Of a stretch of DNA of 64,000 nucleotides, positions 8,958 to 17,228 are shown piece after piece (position 1 is the stretch's first letter; every line of letters starts with the position of its first letter). The stretch lies in contig NZ_CP132295.1 in the NCBI RefSeq assembly GCF_030734285.1, positions 806,001 to 870,000 on the forward strand, written 5' to 3'. The notes beneath the pieces were generated by a model, which was not told where the DNA came from, ran no database searches, and saw only the letters and a list, made by a program, of their open reading frames with translations. The position numbers and the translations under genes were made by a program. This stretch comes from Natronococcus sp. AD-5. Lineage in GTDB: Archaea; Halobacteriota; Halobacteria; Halobacteriales; Natrialbaceae.

Positions 8958-10589
8958 ATGGACGAGAACGATCGAACCGTCCCGCGACGGCGGGCACTGC
9001 GCGTTGGCGGCGCGACGCTGTTCGGGATCGCGGGACTATCGAGCGGAATCGGATCGGCGACCCTCGAGCGTCCTGCTCAGGAGGACGACGGCGGCACACA
9101 GGAGGAAACGCTGGCCGCCTCAAGCAGGGAAGTCGACGTCGGCGCGGACGAGAGCCTCGAGACATGGCTGTACGACGAGCAGTTCCCCGGACCGGAACTC
9201 CGGGTCGAGGAGGGAGAGAACCTCCGCGTCTCACTCGAGAACGGGTTGCCCGAGGAGACGACGATTCACTGGCACGGCGTCCCCGTGCCGAACCCGATGG
9301 ACGGCGTTCCTGACGTCACGCAAGAGCCAGTCTCGACCGACGAGACGTTCGAGTACGAGTTCGAGGCGTCGCCGGCGGGAACGTACGTCTACCACAGCCA
9401 CGTCGGGTTACAACTCGACAGGGGACTCTACGGCCCCCTGATCGTAGAGGAGGAGTCCCCGCATGTCGAGTATGACCGCGAGTACACGCTACAGCTCGAC
9501 GATTACCTCCCGGAGGAACCGGCGCTGGATTCGATCGAAGCGCCGCCGGGCGACGGTGATGGCATGGGGCCTGGCGGCGGATCGGAGAGAGACGGAAACA
9601 GGACGGACCCCGGCGATGGCGACGGACGGGGCGGCGGTCGCGGACCGGGTGACGGAACGGGTCCGGGTGGAAACGGCGATGGAATGGGCCCCGGCGACGG
9701 TATGGGACCAGACGGCGACGGTGGACCTGATGGCGATGCCGGATCGGGCGGCGGGATGGGGCCCGGTGACGGCATGGAACCGGGCAGTCAGATGATGAGC
9801 CAGCGACCGCCGTACGAAGGGCTGCTCGTCAACGGACGCCTCCCGTCGGATCCGCCGGTGTTCGACGTCGACGCGGGCGAGCGCGTCCGGCTACGGTTCA
9901 TCAATCCCAGTAGTGCCACGACCTATCGCGTCGGCGTCGGCGGCCACTCGCTGACAATCACGCACGCCGACGGTCGACCGGTCGAACCCGTCGAGGTGGA
10001 CTCGTTCGTGATGAGCATGGGTGAGCGCTACGACGCGATCCTCGAGGCCGACTCGCCCGGCGAGTGGGCCGTCGCCGCGGAACCCGCCGTCGGTGACGAG
10101 GACCCCGCGGAGGCGAGACTGCGGTACGCAGACGTGGCCGAGGGTGAGTCCGCCGAGTGGCCGCAGTTCGACGGTTCGGAACTCGAGTACGGCGACCTCG
10201 TGGCGCTCGAACCACTGGATCTCGACGGGGAGCCCGACCGGACGTTCGACCTCCCGCTGTCGGGCGGGATGATGGGCGGCGCGGGCTCCGGTTCCGACGC
10301 GTGGACCATCGACGACGAGGCGTACCCGGACGCCGACCCGCTCGAGATCAGCGAGGGCGACCACGTCCGCGTACGGATGGTAAACCGCAGTCCGGCGATC
10401 CACCCGATGCACCTCCACGGCCACTTCTTTCAGGTCGGCGACGTGGTCAAAGACACCGTCCTCGTCAAACCGCACGGCGATCAGGTGACGTTCGACTTCC
10501 GCGCGGACAACCCTGGCGACTGGCTGTTTCACTGTCACAACGTCTACCACCTCGAGCGAGGGATGGCTCGCGTGTTCGAATACGACTGA
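8958..10589 (+). CDS. Tat-exported multicopper oxidase with a Gly/Asp-rich insert
   Basis: A 543-residue laccase-like enzyme that oxidises substrates at a type 1 copper and reduces oxygen at a trinuclear centre, outside the cell membrane. The ATG at 8958 (alternative GTG 8943) gives MDENDRTVPRRRALRVGGAT, a Tat signal. Copper motifs: HWHG (104-107), HSH (146-148), HPMHLHGHFF (about 485) and HCHNVYHLERGM (about 522). Domain 2 is preceded by a low-complexity stretch of Gly, Asp, Pro and Met (about 196-278) not expected in the fold. It may be a Met-rich copper-binding loop, as in CueO, or a flexible linker. No partner is in the same operon. Confidence 0.93.
   Translation: MDENDRTVPRRRALRVGGATLFGIAGLSSGIGSATLERPAQEDDGGTQEETLAASSREVDVGADESLETWLYDEQFPGPELRVEEGENLRVSLENGLPEETTIHWHGVPVPNPMDGVPDVTQEPVSTDETFEYEFEASPAGTYVYHSHVGLQLDRGLYGPLIVEEESPHVEYDREYTLQLDDYLPEEPALDSIEAPPGDGDGMGPGGGSERDGNRTDPGDGDGRGGGRGPGDGTGPGGNGDGMGPGDGMGPDGDGGPDGDAGSGGGMGPGDGMEPGSQMMSQRPPYEGLLVNGRLPSDPPVFDVDAGERVRLRFINPSSATTYRVGVGGHSLTITHADGRPVEPVEVDSFVMSMGERYDAILEADSPGEWAVAAEPAVGDEDPAEARLRYADVAEGESAEWPQFDGSELEYGDLVALEPLDLDGEPDRTFDLPLSGGMMGGAGSGSDAWTIDDEAYPDADPLEISEGDHVRVRMVNRSPAIHPMHLHGHFFQVGDVVKDTVLVKPHGDQVTFDFRADNPGDWLFHCHNVYHLERGMARVFEYD
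9543..9791 (+). repeat. Degenerate tandem repeats coding for GDGMGP-type units in the multicopper oxidase
   Basis: The 249-base stretch repeats variants of units coding GDGMGPG, PDGDGG and GPGDG. The encoded segment contains at least five methionines in GMGP or GMEP contexts and many aspartates. Copy-number change by slippage is likely between strains. Confidence 0.8.
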
Positions 10590-10629
10590 GCGGCCCCGGC
10601 GAGATCGAGAGTGTAATCCCGGACCGCGA

Positions 10630-11172
10630 TCACGTCGGGCGGTCGTCCGTCGCGCGCTCGTCTTGAGCGCCGGCGACTGATCGCCCGTCGAGTCGGATCA
10701 CGGCGTAGCCGCCGACGATGAAGACCACGCCCGACAGCAGGAAGACGACGTCCCAGAGGAGGACGCTTCCCGGGCCCTCCGGCCAGACGTGGTGGATCCC
10801 GAGGAGCTGGTGGTTCACGAGCCCCTCGAGGAGGTTGAAGACGCCCCACCCGAGGATCGTCGACCCGAGGAGCGCTCGTCCCGAGGGCGGAACGTCGGTC
10901 CGTCGCCACGCGCGAACCAGGAGGACGATCCCCGCAATCGTGAAGAGGTAGGTGCCGACGTGGAAGAGGCCGTCGGCGACCACGTTCAGCCGCAGGTCCG
11001 CAAGGACCGTCGGATCCGTCCGGGCCGACAGCATGTGATGCCACTGCAGGAGCTGGTGGAGCACGATCCCGTCGAAGAAGCCTCCCAGACCGATCCCGAG
11101 GATGATACCCGCCCGAACGAGCGGTTTCACTTGCTCGTGTAACCCGAACCATGTGCCACCGTTACTGGCCAT
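10630..11172 (-). CDS. DUF2243 integral membrane protein
   Basis: A 180-residue protein with four predicted membrane helices. The family signature is GGFFDGIVLHQLLQWHHMLS (about 30-49), with FHVGTYLF and LLEGLVNHQLLGIHH further on. The many conserved His residues in HQLLQWHH and HQLLGIHH suggest metal or heme contact, but DUF2243 has no established function. It often lies near copper and cytochrome oxidase genes. Here it is convergent with the multicopper oxidase. The acidic tail after residue 160 is cytoplasmic. Confidence 0.85.
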   Translation of the reverse strand: MASNGGTWFGLHEQVKPLVRAGIILGIGLGGFFDGIVLHQLLQWHHMLSARTDPTVLADLRLNVVADGLFHVGTYLFTIAGIVLLVRAWRRTDVPPSGRALLGSTILGWGVFNLLEGLVNHQLLGIHHVWPEGPGSVLLWDVVFLLSGVVFIVGGYAVIRLDGRSVAGAQDERATDDRPT

Positions 11173-11329
11173 ATCGGACGTTCGCGGTTACCAAAAAAGC
11201 GTACACTGCTGTCTGCTGCAAGCGCTGTCCGACGGAACCGTCGCTGCCGGCGATCGGGGTCGCCGCTCCGAGTCAGTCCGGCAGGCCATCTCATTCGAAG
11301 TACCGGGCAGCCTCGAGACACTCGTGCAG

Positions 11330-12055
11330 TTACGCGTCCTCGATCCGGTCGATCGCCTCGTCGAACCGTTCCAGTGGCTGTGCACCGACGAGCGAGCCGG
11401 CAGTCTCGGTTTCCGGATCGAAGACGACGAACGTCGGCGTCCCAGTCACGCCGATCGAACGCGCTCGGTCCACATCCGCATTTATCTCAGTCTCGAGTTC
11501 CGACCGTTGATCAGCGAGACACGGCTCGATCGCGTCCGCGTCGACGCCGGAAACGGAACGGGTGTACTCGAGGAGGTTCTCCGCGGACGCCCAGCCCGAA
11601 TTCTTCTCGCCCTGCTGCTCGAAGACCGCCGCGTGCCAGTCCCAGTAGACAGACGGCTCGTCGTCGCGAACCTGCTCCCAGACGCACTTGCTTGCGACCG
11701 CGGCAGTCATCGAGTCCGCGCCGAAGTACGGAATTGTGATCACCACGACGCGAACGTCGCCGGTGTTAACGTACTTCCGAACGAGATCCGGAAACGTCTC
11801 TCGTTCGAACTGCTCGCAGAACGGACATTGGAAGTCAGTCCAGTAGTAGAGTTCGAGCGGCGCGCCCGGCGACCCCACGATCGGCTTTCCGGCGAGATCG
11901 ACGGCCAGTGCAGATGTCTCATTGCTCGAGTGAATCGAGGGGGAGATGTCGTGTGCAGTCTCGTCGGATCGCGTGAGATAGTAGGCGCCGCCGGCGCCGA
12001 CGGTCACGACTGAGCCGGCGAGGAAGGCGCGGCGGGATGGCTGATCGAGCGACAT
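11330..12055 (-). CDS. Tat-exported DsbA-family thiol oxidoreductase
   Basis: From the ATG at 12055 the product (241 residues) begins MSLDQPSRRAFLAGSVVTVG, a Tat signal, and continues to a DsbA-like thioredoxin fold (about 70-235). The active site is FQCPFCEQFE (CxxC at about 93-96). The cis-Pro loop is in GTPTFVVFDP. It probably makes or isomerises disulfides, or handles thiols, in exported proteins. The promoter carries motif A at 12102-12126, about 47 bases upstream of the start and just before a weak TATA-like element. This places it in the same apparent regulon as the winged-helix regulator at 20.9 kb. Confidence 0.9.
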   Translation of the reverse strand: MSLDQPSRRAFLAGSVVTVGAGGAYYLTRSDETAHDISPSIHSSNETSALAVDLAGKPIVGSPGAPLELYYWTDFQCPFCEQFERETFPDLVRKYVNTGDVRVVVITIPYFGADSMTAAVASKCVWEQVRDDEPSVYWDWHAAVFEQQGEKNSGWASAENLLEYTRSVSGVDADAIEPCLADQRSELETEINADVDRARSIGVTGTPTFVVFDPETETAGSLVGAQPLERFDEAIDRIEDA

Positions 12056-12101
12056 CGAGTGTTCCCTCGAACGTTTCCGACCCACGTCCGTAACGGAACC
12101 G

Positions 12102-12126
12102 CCGATTTGCTGACCCAGCAAATCGG
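12102..12126. promoter_or_regulatory. Motif A operator, site 1 (dsbA-like promoter)
   Basis: A perfect inverted repeat with 11-base arms and a 3-base spacer; the core arms are GATTTGCTG and CAGCAAATC. It lies upstream of the DsbA-like gene, near position -50 relative to the start codon. The same palindrome recurs at 19180, 20879 and 27715. Confidence 0.8.
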
Positions 12127-12186
12127 TATCGGTCCTCGAGGCGGTACCGACGTCCGCGCTACATGGTCGTCGAGAACACGGTATCG

Positions 12187-13974
12187 CTATCGAAACGGGT
12201 TTCGACCGGCTTCGGGGAAGCGAGTTCTGGTTTGGATCAGTCGCGTTTCACAGTACGCCTCACTGTCGGCGTAATCGACGCCGGGTTGGACGTACGGGTA
12301 GGGACCGTCGGCGGGCGTATTCTGGACGTCGCCGCCGTCGTCAGGCGTCCGGACGAGTTCCGTTTCCCCGTACTCGATCGGCGCCTGCTCCTCAAGGTAG
12401 TCGACGATGACGTCGGTCGGGACAACGCCGTCTTCGACATGGACGTTCCGGAAGGGGAAGCCGCAGTTACCGAGATCCCGTTCGGGATCGCCGGGCCGGG
12501 TGAACGTCGCGACCGAGTAGCGCGCTTCGGGATCGACCGACTCCCCGTCGACGACAAGATCGACAAGCCGGCGCTCGCGTTTCGCGGTCGGATCGACGAT
12601 CGCCTCGACGTTCGACGAGTAGTTCCGGACGCGGCCGTCCTCCTGCTGGTAGACGTACGGCGTGAAGTTGTCCTCGAGGAAGGCCTCCATGTGATTCAGC
12701 AGTTGTTGACCGTACGCCTCGCCGCGAGCTACCGGCGCGGTCATCGGGAACGCTCGGTACAGGTGCTCGAGCGTGATCTCGCCCGCGGGAATCACCGGTC
12801 CATAGCGGAAGCCGTGGGTGACGGCTAGTTCGGTCCCGAAGTACTCTCGCAGCGCGTCGGCAAACAGGACGTTCCACCCGCTCTCGAGGAACGACTGGCG
12901 GTCGAGCGACGTCTCCGTTCGACCGACGACCGTATCCAGCGACCGCTCGAGGGCGCCGTCCCCTCGCTCGAAGTGGACGTTGTCGCCGAAAAACGGTGAC
13001 CGAACGCGCTCGACCGTCCGTTCGGCCGCCGGATCGGGGTCGGGCGTGTAGCTGTGGTCCTCGGCGAGACAGTAGAGGACGTGACGAAACGCGACGCCGT
13101 CGTCGTCAATGCGGAGGTCCACGCGTCCGAGTCCGTCGCCGGTCCCCGACTCGACGACCAGCGTCTCCGTCTCGTCGATCAGGATCGGATCGTGAGTGTA
13201 CTCGTGGGTGTGTGCACTGAACAGGACGTCGATACCATCGAGGTCTTTCGCCGCCTGCACCGCCCACTGAAGTCCGATCTCGGTGACCGCGAGGACGACG
13301 TCGGCACCGTCGTCGCGCGCGTTTCGAGCGGCCTCCTCGAGCAGTGCGGGATGTTTTCCGAATCGATACTTCCCTTCGTGGAACGCCGGTGCCATCCGAT
13401 CGACGTAGACGTTCGTCATCCCGACGATTCCGATATCGAGGTCTCCCGCGCGCTCGATCGTATAGGGTTTGAATAGCAACTCGTCGGAATCCGATTCGTA
13501 GAGGTTGTTCGCCAGTACCCGCGCCTCGAGTTCGTCCATCAGCTCCCGGAGGCTGCCGTCCTCGGCACCCTCGTTTCCGAAGTCCCAGTTTCCGGGGACG
13601 TACACGTCGGGCTCGACGTGCGCGTTCACCGGCTCGAGCATGGCGCTGCCCTCCGTGTACGTCGTCTCGGCGCTCCCGTGGAACGTGTCGCCGCTCATCA
13701 GCGTGAGCGTCTCGTCGGCGGCCGAGCGAATCTCCTCGAGTTTCGCCGCCAGCAGCGCGATTCCGCCGCCGCGCCGGAGGATCCGGTCGTCGTCGCCGAA
13801 GTCAAAGTCCGGGCGCGATTCGGGATTGTCGTAGTAGACGTGGTGTTCGGGGACGAGCTGGCCGTGCAGGTCGCTGACGTGGAGACAGACGAGGTCGGTC
13901 CCTCCGTCCGGATCGGCTCCGTCCGATCCGTCGAGTTGCTTCCACGAACCCAAGTGCTCTCTATCGTGGTCCAT
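12187..13974 (-). CDS. SoxB-like metallophosphoesterase / 5'-nucleotidase family protein without signal peptide
   Basis: A 595-residue two-domain protein. The N-terminal dimetal phosphoesterase (about 25-330) shows DLHGQL, RGGGIALLAAKLEEIR, SGDTFHGS, PGNWDFGNE and HTHEYTH. The C-terminal 5_nucleotid_C domain (about 345-560) includes EDNFTPYVYQQEDGRVRN. Several of these elements match SoxB thiosulfohydrolase better than UshA-type nucleotidases: SoxB has GDTWQGS, GHWEFT and a DNLFNPDPYYQQGG segment. SoxB is normally exported and works on SoxY; this protein has no leader and no SoxYZ is in the window. Function as a sulfur-ester hydrolase on another carrier is inference; a nucleotidase is the alternative. 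Confidence 0.85.
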   Translation of the reverse strand: MDHDREHLGSWKQLDGSDGADPDGGTDLVCLHVSDLHGQLVPEHHVYYDNPESRPDFDFGDDDRILRRGGGIALLAAKLEEIRSAADETLTLMSGDTFHGSAETTYTEGSAMLEPVNAHVEPDVYVPGNWDFGNEGAEDGSLRELMDELEARVLANNLYESDSDELLFKPYTIERAGDLDIGIVGMTNVYVDRMAPAFHEGKYRFGKHPALLEEAARNARDDGADVVLAVTEIGLQWAVQAAKDLDGIDVLFSAHTHEYTHDPILIDETETLVVESGTGDGLGRVDLRIDDDGVAFRHVLYCLAEDHSYTPDPDPAAERTVERVRSPFFGDNVHFERGDGALERSLDTVVGRTETSLDRQSFLESGWNVLFADALREYFGTELAVTHGFRYGPVIPAGEITLEHLYRAFPMTAPVARGEAYGQQLLNHMEAFLEDNFTPYVYQQEDGRVRNYSSNVEAIVDPTAKRERRLVDLVVDGESVDPEARYSVATFTRPGDPERDLGNCGFPFRNVHVEDGVVPTDVIVDYLEEQAPIEYGETELVRTPDDGGDVQNTPADGPYPYVQPGVDYADSEAYCETRLIQTRTRFPEAGRNPFR

Positions 13975-14473
13975 GCCGATTCCACCGTTTTACGAGCAGG
14001 CGCTCAAATCGTTTCCCTGCAGTACTCGCCGCGCCGTCGATCATCGCTTTCGGGTCCAGTTCTCGAGTAACCGTTCAATATCGTTGGATGCGGTAGCCGA
14101 GCCGGCGGACGCGCAAACGAGATCGAGGCCGTTCAGTTCATGACTCTTCATCGACCGCGTCGTCTTCCTCTCCCACGCTGTGAATCCGTTCCTCCGGCGT
14201 CCCGAGATCGCGGAGGTCGTCTTCTGGGTCGTATAGTGTACGCGAACCGCCGGATTCCGAGCATCAAAGAGATGCTACGTCGACTGGTAGCGATCGGCCA
14301 GTCGAGCGCTATCGGTTTGTGAGCCGTCCGAGCGTTCGATCGGCGACGGCTGATCGACGATATCGATCCATCTTGCCGGCGCGATGTGGTTCCAGTCGCA
14401 AACGTATCTTCCTGGTTCCTACCCGGTAGGAATCGGCTGACCCCCTATTCGACGGGCGCTCATACGGTCGCCT
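13975..14473. other. Intergenic region (499 bases), possible coding remnant
   Basis: No intact gene is seen. On the minus strand, 14262-14138 reads as an acidic tail of about 40 residues (containing YDPEDDLRDLGTPEERIHSV) that ends at a TGA. It has no start and is cut off upstream by a TGA. Its codon use looks haloarchaeal, so it may be the 3' end of a lost gene. Confidence 0.4.
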
Positions 14474-16285
14474 GTGAACGAGCGTACTGAACTAGCCCGA
14501 ACGGGTGTCTCGCGACGAAAGCTCCTCCTGGCAGCCGGCGTTTCGGGCGTCTCGGCCCTCGCGGGCTGTGCGACGGATAACACGCCGTCCAATACCGAGA
14601 CGGCGAGCGCGACGACCGTCGCGGCCCACTCGTCGCCGGACCTCGAGAAGTGGGTCGACAAGGTACCGCGTCCGAGCGTCGCGGAGCCAACCGGGACGAA
14701 GGACGGCCAGCCCTATTACGAGATCGAGATGAGTGAGGTCGAGCAAAAACTCCACAGCGACCTCCCGGCGACGACCGTCTGGGGATACGACGGTCAGTTT
14801 CCCGGACCGACCATCGAAGCCGAACAGGGGGAGCCGATCTACGTGCGGTGGCAGAACGACCTCCCGGACGAACACCTTCTCCCCGTCGACACGACGGTTC
14901 ACGAGGAGATGGTCCCGTACGGTATCGACGGCGTCCGAACCGTCACGCACCTCCACGGCGGGAACGTCGAAGCCGCGAGCGACGGTCACGCGCAGGCGTG
15001 GTTCGCTCGCGACTTCGCGAAGACGGGCCCCAGCTTCGAGAAGAAGGACTACTACTACGTCAACGACCAGCCGCCGGCGACCCTGTGGTATCACGACCAC
15101 GCGATCGGTATCACGCGGCTGAACGTCTACGCCGGCCTCGCGGGGTTCTATCTCCTGCGGAACGACCGCGAACGGGAACTCGGGTTGCCCGACGGCGAGT
15201 ACGAGATCCCGCTCGTCATTCAGGATCGGAGCGTCAACGACGACGGCTCGCTGTTCTATCCCTCGGCCGTGTCGGAGGATCGAGGCGGCGACGATTCCTA
15301 CCCCGAGACCAGCATCGTTCCGGAGTTCTACGGGGACGTGCCGGTCGTCAACGGGAAAGCTTGGCCGCGGCTTTCGGTCGACCCCGAAACGTACCGGTTC
15401 CGGCTCCTCAACGGATCCAACAGCCGGTATTACAATCTCAAGCTGCTCGAGTACGACGAGGCCTCGGGCGAGACCGGCAGCGACGGCCCGTCGTTCGTCC
15501 AGATCGGGAACGACGGCGGTCTCCTCTCGGAACCGGTCGAACTCGACGGCCGCCTCGAGATCGGGCCGGGACAGCGTGCCGACGTCGCCGTCGACTTCGC
15601 CGACTACGCGGGGGAGACGGTGCTCCTCCACAACGATGCGCCGTCGCTGTACCGCGGTTCCATCGAGGACAGCGACGAGACGAAACTACTTCCGGAAATC
15701 ATGCTCGTCGACGTCGCGGATTCGGAGACGGGCGAGAGTTCCGGGACGGTACCCGATACGTTGGCCGACGTCCCAGACCTGCCGGCCGAGTCGGTCGATC
15801 GACACCGACACCTCACGCTGGTCTCGGAAAGCGACGAATACGGACGGATGAAACACCTCCTCGGGAACCGGGACCAGCCGTCGGGATACGCGCTCGACGA
15901 CCCCGTCACCGAGGAACCGGAGCTCGGGTCGACCGAGATCTGGAGCCTCGCCAACAACACCGCCATGTCTCACCCGATGCACCTCCACCTCGTCCACTTC
16001 ACCGTGTTGGGACGAGAACCGCTGACCGACTACGATTCGGAGACGGACGGCGTCGATCCGGACGCGCTCGAGTCGCCCCAGCCGTACGAACTGGGCTGGA
16101 ACGACGTGGTTACCGTCGACCCCGGGGAGGTAGTTCACGTTCTCGTCCACTTCGGAGAGTACGAGGGACTGTTCAACGACCAGACGGGCGAGTACATGTG
16201 CCACTGCCACATGATCGAGCACGAAGATTACGACATGATGCGTCCGTTTCGGGTAGTCTCGAATACTGACGATACCGACGGCTAA
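14474..16285 (+). CDS. Lipid-anchored multicopper oxidase (CotA/bilirubin-oxidase type)
   Basis: The 603-residue protein starts at GTG 14474. Its Tat-lipoprotein leader contains SRRKLLLAAGVSG and the lipobox LAGC. Copper motifs in order: THLHGGNVEAASDGHAQAWF (about 157-176), WYHDHAIG (about 203), HPMHLHLVHF (about 503) and the C-terminal YMCHCHMIEHEDYDMMRPF (about 575), which gives the type 1 and trinuclear sites. The layout matches the CotA/PcoA-like oxidases that oxidise phenolics, metals or bilirubin-like substrates. The enzyme should sit on the outer face of the membrane. It is a different subfamily from the oxidase at 8958. Confidence 0.93.
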   Translation: MNERTELARTGVSRRKLLLAAGVSGVSALAGCATDNTPSNTETASATTVAAHSSPDLEKWVDKVPRPSVAEPTGTKDGQPYYEIEMSEVEQKLHSDLPATTVWGYDGQFPGPTIEAEQGEPIYVRWQNDLPDEHLLPVDTTVHEEMVPYGIDGVRTVTHLHGGNVEAASDGHAQAWFARDFAKTGPSFEKKDYYYVNDQPPATLWYHDHAIGITRLNVYAGLAGFYLLRNDRERELGLPDGEYEIPLVIQDRSVNDDGSLFYPSAVSEDRGGDDSYPETSIVPEFYGDVPVVNGKAWPRLSVDPETYRFRLLNGSNSRYYNLKLLEYDEASGETGSDGPSFVQIGNDGGLLSEPVELDGRLEIGPGQRADVAVDFADYAGETVLLHNDAPSLYRGSIEDSDETKLLPEIMLVDVADSETGESSGTVPDTLADVPDLPAESVDRHRHLTLVSESDEYGRMKHLLGNRDQPSGYALDDPVTEEPELGSTEIWSLANNTAMSHPMHLHLVHFTVLGREPLTDYDSETDGVDPDALESPQPYELGWNDVVTVDPGEVVHVLVHFGEYEGLFNDQTGEYMCHCHMIEHEDYDMMRPFRVVSNTDDTDG

Positions 16286-17228
16286 CGTAGGGGTACGACC
16301 TCGAGTTCGCTGTCACCCCTCGTCCGGTAACAATGGCGGAGCAGACCGAAAGGGAATCCGTTCTCCCGTGATCGATTCAAAGCCGAAACCGTACGAGACG
16401 GGAGTGCTCTTCGGTCGATATCCTCCTACGCCTGAAGACGCAGGAATCCCGAGCGGTGGAGGGTTCAGGTTTGCAACCATGAATGCCGCCACTTTACGGG
16501 AGGTCGCGTCTAACCCGGTCGTCGTGGTCGGTGACTGACTGGCCGTGTCAAGTGGCCGTTATTCCTATCCTCGGTGTCGTTGGCTCTCATCTGTTGTTTC
16601 TGCCAGCGGGGAGTCACTGACACGTCGGCAGACTCGGAGTAGTTCTCGGAACTTGAACGGTCGGGTCGGAAACTCGGATATGCTCTCGCCTGTGGTACGA
16701 AGTATCGAATGACGGCACGTATCCACGCCGTGAACGCCGTTGTACTGCGCCCGCTCCGCATATAAGAAAGCAGTGACGTAGATACAGTGTAGACGGTATC
16801 CGGCGACTCTCTCTAAACCTCGACAGGCCCTAAGAACGCGCAATACCGGACCGAAGCGGTGGGTGACGTGCCTCTGACAGAGCGCGGTGCGTTACGCTTC
16901 GATACATTCCGCACTCAGACTAGCAATATGGATCGGCACACATGAGTCTTTTCCATTATGTACAATAGGACACAATACCGAATGCGCCGATCCCGTTGAG
17001 ACGGATGTCGCCGGCGCATCCGCCGCTGGTCCGTCCGGGTTTCGGGCTGCGCCGAGACGGGAGAATACGATCCGACGTCCCGAATCGAGTCGATCGGCGA
17101 ACTCAGTGCTCTCCTGGGACTCTCGAGCAACGGCGCATTCGCGGAGTTCGACGCCGGAACCGAGACGCAGTGACGCTATTCGAGAGCCTCGTGGCAGACG
17201 GGGCGCAAGTCGTAGACTCAGGCGGTCG
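16286..17228. other. Gene-poor region (943 bases)
   Basis: Open frames here are short and lack family signatures. The base composition is less GC-biased than in the neighbours and there are several AT-rich words. A short segment at 16425-16470 resembles the end of an IS605-family element (separate entry). Nothing else can be supported. Confidence 0.5.
16425..16470 (+). mobile_element. Possible solitary right-end remnant of an IS200/IS605 (TnpB) element
   Basis: The string ggaatcccgagcggtggagg follows a cctgaagacgca segment. Haloarchaeal TnpB elements typically finish with a 'GGAATCC - short GC hairpin - GGAGG' end in which the omega-RNA scaffold lies. No tnpB frame is left upstream, since 14474-16285 is the oxidase. 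This is pattern memory only. Confidence 0.25.

Noticed and set aside
16565-16843. Minus-strand frame in the gap before the deacetylase gene, considered as a transposase remnant
   Set aside because: Cys/Arg-rich sequence with no catalytic motif or terminal repeats; I cannot match it to a transposase family.
16955-16968. TATGTACAATAGG, a motif B-like word
   Set aside because: Only part of the palindrome is present and no gene start lies near in either direction.
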